A DNA stretch of 64,000 nt from Zobellia galactanivorans. Its GTDB lineage: Bacteria; Bacteroidota; Bacteroidia; Flavobacteriales; Flavobacteriaceae. Position numbers and translations under genes: made by a program. A model generated the notes under the pieces. It was not told the origin of the DNA and searched no databases. It saw nothing but the letters and a program-made list of their open reading frames with translations. Of the stretch, positions 56,884 to 64,000 are shown piece after piece (position 1 is the stretch's first letter; every line of letters begins with the position of its first letter). The DNA lies in NCBI RefSeq assembly GCF_000973105.1, contig NC_015844.1:434001-498000 (forward strand), in the 5' to 3' direction.

Positions 56884-59800
56884 ATGATTATCAAATTATT
56901 TAATCCAAGAAAAAAGCTACTGTGGCTTTTGCTCAATATTTTTTCTGCTGTAGTCGTCTATTCGCAAGACCAGCAAAAAATAACAGGATCAGTTCTTGAC
57001 CAAGATGGAATTCCCCTAGCGGGAGCTTCGATAGTGGTCAAAGGAACCACCCAGGGTACATCTACCGATTTTGATGGTAATTTCTCTTTGAACGCGCCCC
57101 AAGGCGCCACTACCCTGATTGCTTCGTATATCGGTTACGCCACTACGGAAGTACCCATTTCAAACGGCCCTATCACCATTACATTACAGGAAGATTCCAG
57201 CCAACTGGAAGAGGTCGTTGTAGTTGGGTATGGTACCCAAAACAAAAGTGATGTGGTCAATGCGGTTGCCGTTACCGATGTTGAAAAGGCCCTATTGACC
57301 CCGACATCGGATGTCAACGAAATGCTAAGAGGTAGAATAGCCGGTCTACAGGTAGATGTAGGAGGCGGAACCCTAAGACCTGGGGGTACTTCCGACATCA
57401 TCTTCAGGGGACAAGGTTCCATTGAAGGAAGCGTTAGCGCCATTTATGTTGTCGACGGTATTATTAGGGATGGCGGCATCGAAGATATCGACTCTGACGA
57501 TATTGAGTCGGTTGAATTCTTAAAAGATGCGTCTGCACAGGCCATTTACGGATCAAGAGGGGCCAATGGTGTTGTTTTGATCACTACCAAGAGAGGTAAA
57601 AGCGGAAAAGTAAGCGTAAACTATCATGGCTTTGTAAGCTCAAAAACAATGGAGCGTAATTTCGATGTCTATAACGGACAGGAGTTCGCCCAATTAAGAA
57701 GGGAAGCTGCCCGATCCAACATTGCGGATGGCTCCTACCCAAATGAAGAGGATATTTTTTCAGAACTAGAATTGGCCTCCATAGCCAACAACGAATTCAT
57801 CGATTGGGAGGATGAATTGGTAAAGAACGGTTATGTCAACAGTCATGCCGTGAGCGTTAGTGGCGGTTCGGAATTCACCAAGGTTTTCGGCAGTGTCAAT
57901 TACTTTAAGGAAGAAGGTATTATTCCAACTTCTAGTTATACGAGAAAAACGTTACGCCTCAACGTCGATCAAAAAATCAGCGACAAGTTTTCAGTGAATT
58001 TTGACCTGAATATCTTGAACGATGATACCGAAAGGGCCGCCAACGTAAACGTAATAACCACCTCTCCTTTGGGCAGGGCCTATGACGAAGACGGCAACCT
58101 AACCCAGTTTCCAAGCGGCGAGGAACTGTCGGCCGTTAACCCCATTTGGAACCTACGGGAACAAGACAATGATGAAAAAGGAAACGATTACGTAATCAAC
58201 GTTACCCCCATTTGGCAAATCACCAAAGACCTACAGTATCAATTAAAGACCAACCTTACCAGAAGAACATCGGAAAGAGGGCAATACCAATCTTCACTAA
58301 GTTCCGCTGGCGACGATGTCAATGGTATCGCCAGAATCGACAACCGTTTGACCGAGTCTTATTTGATAGAGAATATATTGACCTATGACAAGGCCTTTAA
58401 CGAGGACAACAAGCTCAACCTAACCTTGGTTCAATCTTCCCAAGAAAACAAATACAGCAGAACCTTTACCGAGGGACAAGGTTTTTCAAATGAAAGTTTG
58501 GGCTATGACGGTATATCGAATGCCGTAGGGAACGTAACCGTAGAACGCGATAAAAATCAGCAACGACTGGCTTCCTTTATGGCCAGGGCCAGATATAACC
58601 TCAACAATAAATATTTGCTGACCGCAACCGCTAGGGCCGATGGGGCTTCGGTAAATTCACAAGACAACAAATGGAGCTTTAACCCGGCCGCTTCCGCTGC
58701 TTGGAAACTGCATAACGAAAACTTTTTAAGGGATGTCAATGCTGTTCAAGAGCTAAAACTCAGGGCGAGTTACGGTTCTTTGGTTAATGACCTTGGCCGT
58801 GCCTATACCTCTTTATTTACCGCAGATGGACAAAATTATACTTTCGACAGGGAATCCTTCTCAGGATACTCGCCATCGGTCATTCTCCCCAATACCGATT
58901 TAAAATTCGAAAGGATAACGACACTCAACTTAGGTCTTGATTTCTCCTTGTTCAATAGGGCTTTGACAGGTAATGTCGATTATTACGATGCGCGAACCAC
59001 CGACCTGTTGCTTCGACGGGGGGTTCCTTCCATCACAGGTTACCAATACACCTTCTTTAATGCCGGGGAACTACAAAATACCGGTGTAGAGTTAAATCTA
59101 ACGGCCAATCTTATCACTACCGATAATTTTAAATGGTCGGTTTCAACCAATTGGTCAAAGAACAAAAACAAATTATTGGAACTCTATAATGACGGCGACG
59201 GCAACCCCATCATTGCAGATGACACCTACGGATACTATGTAGGGCAACCCGTTGGCGTGATTTACCAGTACGAGTTTGACGGTATCTGGCAAGAAGGTGA
59301 AGATTTTGCCAATGCCCCGCAGGCCAACCCCGAATCGGCACTTCCACAGGAAAACCTAAGACCTGGAGACATCAAAATAAAAGATACCAACGGGGTAGAT
59401 GAAAACGGCAACGAAACCGGAATACCGGACGGAAAAATAACTCCCGAAGACCGGGTCTTTAAGAGTCCTAACCCCGACTGGTTCGGTTCATTGTCCACTT
59501 CGGTAGCATACAAAGGCTTTGACCTGTTCGTAGACTTTTATGCGGTTGAAGGTACGACCAAAGTGAATCCTTTCTTGTCCGATTTCAATAACGGCGGAAC
59601 GCTTTCCGGAAAGCTCAATGGTGTAAAGGTGGACTATTATACTCCCGAAAATCCTTCCACATCTTTCCCTAGACCTAATTACGACACTACCCCATTGTAC
59701 TTAAATTCATTGGCGGTAAGGGATGCGTCATACGTAAGATTAAGAACCGTTAGTTTAGGCTACACATTGCCCGATGCCATAACCTCTGACCTAAGCCTTG

Positions 59801-59958
59801 AGCAAATTAGGTTTTATATTACCGGAACGAACCTATTTACGGATACCGACTATATCGGCTATAGTCCTGAAGTAAATATCAGGAGTACCTTTTCGAATGC
59901 CGACACCGGCTATCCAGATGCAAGAAGTTTCACTTTTGGTGTAAGGGTTAAATTTTAA
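56884..59958 (+). CDS. SusC-family TonB-dependent transporter
   Basis: A 1024-residue outer-membrane importer. The leader ends VVVYSQ. The carboxypeptidase-like domain has ITGSVLDQDGIPLAGASIVV and TSTDFDGNFSL. The TonB-box region is LEEVVVVGYGTQ. The plug includes IIFRGQGSIEGSVSAIYVVDG and AIYGSRGANGVVLITTKRG, and the barrel ends ARSFTFGVRVKF. It has no STN domain, consistent with control by the upstream sensor rather than by a sigma/FecR pair. Its SusD partner begins 13 nt downstream. The GH16 enzyme in the operon suggests beta-glucan oligosaccharides as cargo. Confidence 0.95.
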   Translation: MIIKLFNPRKKLLWLLLNIFSAVVVYSQDQQKITGSVLDQDGIPLAGASIVVKGTTQGTSTDFDGNFSLNAPQGATTLIASYIGYATTEVPISNGPITITLQEDSSQLEEVVVVGYGTQNKSDVVNAVAVTDVEKALLTPTSDVNEMLRGRIAGLQVDVGGGTLRPGGTSDIIFRGQGSIEGSVSAIYVVDGIIRDGGIEDIDSDDIESVEFLKDASAQAIYGSRGANGVVLITTKRGKSGKVSVNYHGFVSSKTMERNFDVYNGQEFAQLRREAARSNIADGSYPNEEDIFSELELASIANNEFIDWEDELVKNGYVNSHAVSVSGGSEFTKVFGSVNYFKEEGIIPTSSYTRKTLRLNVDQKISDKFSVNFDLNILNDDTERAANVNVITTSPLGRAYDEDGNLTQFPSGEELSAVNPIWNLREQDNDEKGNDYVINVTPIWQITKDLQYQLKTNLTRRTSERGQYQSSLSSAGDDVNGIARIDNRLTESYLIENILTYDKAFNEDNKLNLTLVQSSQENKYSRTFTEGQGFSNESLGYDGISNAVGNVTVERDKNQQRLASFMARARYNLNNKYLLTATARADGASVNSQDNKWSFNPAASAAWKLHNENFLRDVNAVQELKLRASYGSLVNDLGRAYTSLFTADGQNYTFDRESFSGYSPSVILPNTDLKFERITTLNLGLDFSLFNRALTGNVDYYDARTTDLLLRRGVPSITGYQYTFFNAGELQNTGVELNLTANLITTDNFKWSVSTNWSKNKNKLLELYNDGDGNPIIADDTYGYYVGQPVGVIYQYEFDGIWQEGEDFANAPQANPESALPQENLRPGDIKIKDTNGVDENGNETGIPDGKITPEDRVFKSPNPDWFGSLSTSVAYKGFDLFVDFYAVEGTTKVNPFLSDFNNGGTLSGKLNGVKVDYYTPENPSTSFPRPNYDTTPLYLNSLAVRDASYVRLRTVSLGYTLPDAITSDLSLEQIRFYITGTNLFTDTDYIGYSPEVNIRSTFSNADTGYPDARSFTFGVRVKF

Positions 59959-59971
59959 AAAAAAAGAAATT

Positions 59972-61576
59972 ATGAATACCGAAAAACTATACCTAAAATT
60001 AATGAAGGGATTTGCCCTACTAAGCGTAGTCGTTATAGCCATATCGTGTGAAGACTACCTAGAAGAGCAACCGAGTACCTTGATCGATTCCGACTATATA
60101 TATACTACCGAAGATGGTTTAAAATCGGGCGTAGTAAGTTTATACAAGTTCAATAGGGATCGATATGACAACGGCACCGAAGATTTTATGGGCGGGGTGT
60201 TAATGTCTTCACGAAGCGACCTTGCCTTCAGTAGAACCGGCTATACCGGGTTAATGGGCAGGTATGAAAGAGGGGTATCTCCCGTAGATCAAGGCGCCAA
60301 ATTTGTATCCTCGTTATTTTGGAAACATTTTTATAATATTGCCAACAAGGCAACCGAAATTATCAATGCTGCCGAAGCTCTGGAGGATATCGACGAAGAT
60401 ATAAGAAACCAAGTTTTGGCCGAAGCCAAGTTTTTTAGGTCGAACTCCTATTTCTACCTATACCGAATGTTCAACAACATCTATGTTACCACCAATACGG
60501 TTACGGTAGACAATGCCTTTGATGTCATCAACGACAAATCATCGAAGGAAGAGATTTTTGCACTGCTGAATAGCGATTTGGATTTCGCCATAGAGCATTT
60601 GGAATGGAACGATACCTTTGGTCGCGTAACAAAGGGGACGGCAAAACATCTAAAAGCCAAAGTGGCCATGTGGGAAGGCGATTGGGAGGAAGCCAAATAC
60701 CAAGCCGTTTCCCTTATAGAGGAAGGACCCCATAGCCTGATGCCTACAACGGAGGAAGTCTTTTCCGGAGATAAAAACCATGCAGAAGCCCTGTTTGTAA
60801 TACAGTCTCAAGACGACCTATTGGGCGGTGGCGACAACACCATGATCAACGCCAACTATGTTACCCAATACTTTCAGATTTCTGGGATAGAGGCCAATAT
60901 TGCACAAGGTGGGCGAGGATTCTCAAGGATACTTCCCAACAAATATTTGCTCGACCTGCTTGCGGAAGACCCCAATGACACCCGTGATGACGACACTTAT
61001 TTTAGGCTAAAATACTATTATACTTCCGGTGATAGTATAAATCAAGAAATCAAGATCTATAAGCCGATTACAGATTTGAACAACCCTAGTGACACCTATA
61101 CTTCGTACTACCAAAGGCTTCACCCCTCTTGTATAAAGTTTGCCGAAGAAGACGACAACCCTAATTCCTATCTTCAAAGAAGCAATATAATGGTATATAG
61201 ATTGGCCGAAACCTACTTGATAGCGGCAGAGGCCATAATGCGCTCAAGTGGAGACCCCCTTCCCTATATAAACGCGGTAAGAACAAGGGCGGGAGCCGCT
61301 CCCTTGGCCACAGTGGACGAACAGGCCATACTGGACGAACGGGCCCGTGAACTTGCCTTTGAAGGAGAACGATGGTTTACCTTAAAAAGAATGGGGCAAG
61401 AGGTCATCGATAGGCAAATCACGAACTACGCAGGTGATGCGGAATACTATCCGGCCAACTTGGGCGAAAAAGACCCACGTACCAATTGGAAGCCTTACTA
61501 TATCAATTTCCCTATTGCACAGATCGATCTTGATTTACTAGGTCCTGGCTACCCGCAAAACGATGGTTATAATTAA
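59972..61576 (+). CDS. SusD-family glycan-binding lipoprotein
   Basis: A 534-residue lipoprotein with leader ending VVIAISC (Cys26), then EDYLEEQPSTLIDSDY. Translation might start at Met11 (MKGFALLSVVV). Family features include EAKFFRSNSYFYLYRMFNN, GTAKHLKAKVAMWEGD, MVYRLAETYLIAAEAIM, INAVRTRAGA and LAFEGERWFTLKRMG. The end, DLDLLGPGYPQNDGYN, is SusD-like. It is the lid of the SusC transporter encoded 13 nt upstream. A stem-loop (61612-61645) lies between it and the next gene. Confidence 0.94.
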   Translation: MNTEKLYLKLMKGFALLSVVVIAISCEDYLEEQPSTLIDSDYIYTTEDGLKSGVVSLYKFNRDRYDNGTEDFMGGVLMSSRSDLAFSRTGYTGLMGRYERGVSPVDQGAKFVSSLFWKHFYNIANKATEIINAAEALEDIDEDIRNQVLAEAKFFRSNSYFYLYRMFNNIYVTTNTVTVDNAFDVINDKSSKEEIFALLNSDLDFAIEHLEWNDTFGRVTKGTAKHLKAKVAMWEGDWEEAKYQAVSLIEEGPHSLMPTTEEVFSGDKNHAEALFVIQSQDDLLGGGDNTMINANYVTQYFQISGIEANIAQGGRGFSRILPNKYLLDLLAEDPNDTRDDDTYFRLKYYYTSGDSINQEIKIYKPITDLNNPSDTYTSYYQRLHPSCIKFAEEDDNPNSYLQRSNIMVYRLAETYLIAAEAIMRSSGDPLPYINAVRTRAGAAPLATVDEQAILDERARELAFEGERWFTLKRMGQEVIDRQITNYAGDAEYYPANLGEKDPRTNWKPYYINFPIAQIDLDLLGPGYPQNDGYN

Positions 61577-61611
61577 TAGTTTCCCCGAGTAATAATTAAT
61601 TGAGTTGAGTG

Positions 61612-61645
61612 ATTTGGGCATGGGTCGTAGGGCCTGTGCCCAAAT
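61612..61645 (+). repeat. Stem-loop after susD
   Basis: ATTTGGGCA (61612-61620) and TGCCCAAAT (61637-61645) form a perfect 9-bp stem with a GC-rich 16-nt loop. No T run follows, so it is more likely an mRNA processing or stabilising hairpin than a full terminator. It lies in the 91-nt gap between susD and the phosphodiesterase gene. Confidence 0.65.
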
Positions 61646-61667
61646 ATTAATACTAAAAAAGTAAAGT

Positions 61668-62450
61668 ATGAGATATATTGTTCTATTGATGACAATGATT
61701 CTGGTCGGTTCGTGTTCAACCACAAAAAAAACCGTCGATTTTTCACAAAACAAAGTGGTGGCCCACAGAGGGGCATGGAAGGCCAAAAATTTACCGGAGA
61801 ACTCCATAGCTTCCCTTAAGGAAGCCATCCGAATGCGATGTGCAGGTAGCGAATTTGACGTACGTATGACCGCGAACGATTCTCTAATAATTACCCACGA
61901 CCCAGATTACGCCAACCTGGAAATTGAAGAAAGCTCTTATGAAGAGCTAAGCAAATTTCCATTGAAGAACGGAGAGGTGTTGCCCACCCTAAGGCAGTAT
62001 ATTTTGGCCGGCCTTGAAAACAATACTACGACCCGCCTTGTGTGCGAGATCAAACCCTCTAAAAACAAGGAAAGGGGACTCTTGATCGCAGAGAAAGTCT
62101 ATCATTTGATAAACGAGCTCAACGCACAACATATGGTGGTGTATATCAGCTTTAGCTATGATATTTTAAAGCGATTGGAAGAACTGAATCCTGAAGTACA
62201 CACGCAGTATCTAGACGGCAGCAAATCTCCCGAAGTATTGAAACGTGATGGCATCGATGGTGCCGATTATTACTTATCCGTCTTTAAAAAACATCCGGAA
62301 TGGATTACAAGTGCCAAAAAGAACAGACTAGCCCTAAATGCCTGGACCGTAAATGAAGAGGAAGACATGGAATGGTTCTTGAAATACGATTTCGATTATA
62401 TCACCACCAACGAGCCCGAGCTTCTACTTAAGAAAACAGCACAACCCTAA
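61668..62450 (+). CDS. Glycerophosphodiester phosphodiesterase-family lipoprotein
   Basis: A 260-residue lipoprotein (leader ends LVGSC, Cys16) with the GDPD fold. Active-site motifs are VVAHRGAW (His33, Arg34), LPENS (Glu44), SEFDV (Glu62, Asp64) and ITHDPD (His77, Asp78), and the metal and acid/base residues all appear present. The end, AWTVNEEEDMEWFLKYDFDYITTNEP, is typical. The family cleaves glycerophosphodiesters to glycerol-3-phosphate and an alcohol. Placement between susD and a GH16 gene suggests it may act on a phosphoglycerol-decorated glycan or on membrane-derived material, but ordinary phospholipid turnover is not excluded. Confidence 0.88.
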   Translation: MRYIVLLMTMILVGSCSTTKKTVDFSQNKVVAHRGAWKAKNLPENSIASLKEAIRMRCAGSEFDVRMTANDSLIITHDPDYANLEIEESSYEELSKFPLKNGEVLPTLRQYILAGLENNTTTRLVCEIKPSKNKERGLLIAEKVYHLINELNAQHMVVYISFSYDILKRLEELNPEVHTQYLDGSKSPEVLKRDGIDGADYYLSVFKKHPEWITSAKKNRLALNAWTVNEEEDMEWFLKYDFDYITTNEPELLLKKTAQP

Positions 62451-62533
62451 AAGCGATTTCTTCCATGAAGAACCTAGTGTCGACCATTACCTTTTCCCGA
62501 AGTTTCTTATCTTGTATACATAACTAAGACCCC

Positions 62534-63424
62534 ATGCAAAAATCCCTTTTTTCAAAATACCTAATACCTCTTATTTTTATAGGCCTTACCCTTGGCAGCT
62601 GTGATGGCAACAACAAGAAAACCAACGATACCGAGGCGGAAGAAGAATCGCCAGCAGGCTATACATTGGTATGGGCCGATGAATTCGATGGTAAGGGCGA
62701 ACCAAATCTTGACAATTGGGCCTATGAAATAGGTTTTATCAGAAACAACGAAGCACAGTACTATACCGATAACCCCAAAAACATTCGTGTTGAGGACGGC
62801 TTCCTTATTATAGAGTCCCATAAGGAAAAGGTGGAAAACGAGACATTCGTTTCCGAAGAGGCCGACAACTGGACAAAAAACACAGAGTTTGGGGAATATA
62901 CCTCGGCCAGTATAACCACCAAAGACCTGAACGAGTGGAAATATGGCAAAGTCAGCGTTAGGGCCAAATTACCCAAGGGCACCGGAACGTGGCCGGCCAT
63001 TTGGATGCTGGGCAAAAACTGGAAAGAAGTCGGTTGGCCCAAATGCGGGGAAATAGACATCATGGAGCACGTTGGCTATCAAAGCGATTCGATTTTCGGT
63101 ACGGTGCACACCGAAGCTTTCAACCACATCAAAAAAACCGAAGTAGGCAAATCGGTTTTTATAGAAAACCCTTACGACGATTTCCACGAGTATTCCATTG
63201 AATGGACTCCCGAAAAAATTGTATTCCTGTTAGACGGCACTGCGTACCATCAGTTTGAAAACCAGCACAAAACCAATGCGGAATGGCCTTTTGACCAGCC
63301 TTTCCATTTAAAATTGAACCTGGCCATCGGGGGTAGTTGGGGAGGACTAAAAGGCATTGATGACAGTATCTTTCCTCAGAAAATGATAATCGACTACGCA
63401 CGCGTTTACCAGCTACAGGAATAA
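62534..63424 (+). CDS. GH16 beta-1,3-glucanase (laminarinase-type) lipoprotein
   Basis: A 296-residue endo-glycosidase of family GH16. The leader ends LTLGSC (Cys23). A short acidic linker precedes the jelly-roll: LVWADEFDGKGEPNLDNW, EAQYYTD and WPAIWMLG. The catalytic motif is GEIDIMEH, with Glu173 as nucleophile, Asp175 as helper and Glu178 as acid/base. LKLNLAIGGSWGG near the end is characteristic of laminarinase-like members. The extra Met in the EIDIME motif is typical of the beta-bulge type GH16, which includes laminarinases. It should cut beta-1,3- or mixed-linked glucan at the cell surface and feed the SusC/D pair of this operon. Confidence 0.92.
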   Translation: MQKSLFSKYLIPLIFIGLTLGSCDGNNKKTNDTEAEEESPAGYTLVWADEFDGKGEPNLDNWAYEIGFIRNNEAQYYTDNPKNIRVEDGFLIIESHKEKVENETFVSEEADNWTKNTEFGEYTSASITTKDLNEWKYGKVSVRAKLPKGTGTWPAIWMLGKNWKEVGWPKCGEIDIMEHVGYQSDSIFGTVHTEAFNHIKKTEVGKSVFIENPYDDFHEYSIEWTPEKIVFLLDGTAYHQFENQHKTNAEWPFDQPFHLKLNLAIGGSWGGLKGIDDSIFPQKMIIDYARVYQLQE

Positions 63425-63448
63425 TTTAGATGCCGTTTTAGAGCACAT

Positions 63449-63487
63449 AAAAACCGAAATGGTGGGGTCAGGGTCCATGGTTTTTCC
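63449..63487 (+). terminator. Candidate terminator of the GH16 operon
   Basis: AAAAACC (63449-63455) pairs with GGTTTTT (63479-63485), with an inner ATGG/CCAT stem (63459-63462 and 63475-63478) and a 3-nt bulge. The T run on the plus strand follows 25 nt after the GH16 stop. Confidence 0.45.
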
Positions 63488-63628
63488 TTTGTCTTAACTC
63501 CAATTGCCATTTTTTCGGGGTCGTTCTTTCGTACCTACTTACGGTTATCCGATGGCAGAAAAACCATAAGATGTTATATTGTCGTCATATACCATGACCT
63601 ACACTTCACTTTTGAGCATGTCGTGCAC

Positions 63629-63671
63629 AAAAAAAAGGAGGCTAAACCCATTTCATCTGAGCAGCCTCCTT
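63629..63671 (-). terminator. Intrinsic terminator of the right-edge GH97 gene
   Basis: AAGGAGGCT (63635-63643) and AGCCTCCTT (63663-63671) form a 9-bp stem with a 19-nt loop. On the minus strand it is followed by a T run (complement of 63629-63636). It serves the gene ending at 63815. Confidence 0.7.
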
Positions 63672-63814
63672 AACATTCCCTATAAAGAATCACCAATAAA
63701 AGTGGATCCAATCACGTTTCATGTGAATTGATTTCAATGCTGTTTTCCAAGCAAAAGCAAACCATAGGATAAAGCCCCATAAAAGTCGGAGTCGACCATT
63801 GCTTTGCTTTATGC

Positions 63815-64000
63815 TTATTTTTCAATTATACTTATGGCATACCCACCACCCGATGCCGACCTTAACTTTAAAAATGAACGATAGGTTACGGTCTTGGTCG
63901 AAATCTTATATGCCTGTGGATTGGTTTTATAGTGTGCATCGGACGCATCGGCGTAAATAGTAGCCGTATATTTTTTCCCTTTTTCAAGGAAGTCCAATTT
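63815..64000 (-). CDS. GH97 glycoside hydrolase, C-terminal end (partial)
   Basis: Sixty-one codons and a stop are present, and the frame is still open at base 64000, so the rest lies beyond the right edge. The residues LDFLEKGKKYTATIYADASD, then AYKISTKTVTY and SGGGYAISI, match the C-terminal beta-domain of GH97 enzymes. They parallel LDFLDAGKEYEATLYSDDAN in the complete GH97 at 39111-41036. An alpha-glucosidase or alpha-galactosidase activity is expected for the whole protein. It converges on the GH16 operon, so it is a separate transcript. Confidence 0.75.
   Translation of the reverse strand, partial: KLDFLEKGKKYTATIYADASDAHYKTNPQAYKISTKTVTYRSFLKLRSASGGGYAISIIEK

Larger units (their letters stand above)
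63425..63814. other. 390-bp convergent intergenic region
   Basis: This lies between the 3' ends of the GH16 gene (plus) and the right-edge GH97 gene (minus). It contains one candidate terminator for each strand and no gene. Confidence 0.5.

Overview
The window is 64 kb of a polysaccharide-utilisation region from a Bacteroidota genome. Several things point to a marine Flavobacteriia (Zobellia/Maribacter-like): four SusC/SusD pairs, a one-protein hybrid two-component regulator, an ECF sigma/FecR/STN-SusC signalling set, many lipoproteins, TAnnTTTG-type promoters and moderately AT-rich DNA. The genus is an inference from gene content. No rRNA, tRNA, CRISPR array, transposase or phage gene was seen.

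Region A (1-20867, all minus strand) is one closely packed run of secreted carbohydrate enzymes. It holds two beta-helix proteins (the first cut by the left edge, the second GH141-like), six GH29 alpha-L-fucosidase-family proteins, one GH95 and two GH3 enzymes. Most gaps are 2-13 nt and one stop/start pair overlaps. Up to eight enzymes may remove L-fucose (or L-galactose), and the GH3 enzymes probably remove beta-linked xylose or glucose. Two GH29 pairs are tandem duplicates. In each pair one copy has a plain signal peptide and the other a lipoprotein signal. A 610-bp divergent region separates this run from a 1362-residue hybrid two-component regulator (21478-25566, plus), which probably senses an oligosaccharide of the target glycan and switches the locus on.

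Region B (25907-38396, minus) is the matching uptake operon: a lipoprotein with FN3-like repeats and a FISUMP-type C-terminus, SusC-SusD, a second SusC with a divergent plug, a second SusD, and a DUF1735-type glycan-binding lipoprotein. It ends at a strong terminator.

Region C (39111-51698, minus) is a second system. A DUF5107/TPR protein is followed at 5 nt by an ECF sigma factor, then a FecR anti-sigma factor, an STN-domain SusC, SusD and a GH97 glycosidase. The STN domain, FecR and sigma factor form a trans-envelope signalling chain. An intrinsic terminator lies between susD and the GH97 gene. A cupin-AraC regulator (51909-52784, plus) diverges from the DUF5107 gene.

Region D (53749-63424, plus) is a third system: a propeller/Y_Y_Y/LuxR-HTH sensor-regulator with its own recognisable promoter, SusC, SusD, a glycerophosphodiesterase lipoprotein and a GH16 beta-1,3-glucanase-type lipoprotein. 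It meets the 3' end of a second GH97 gene (minus, cut by the right edge) across a 390-bp gap with convergent terminators. All complete genes look intact. Family calls rest on motifs read by eye, and substrates are inferences.
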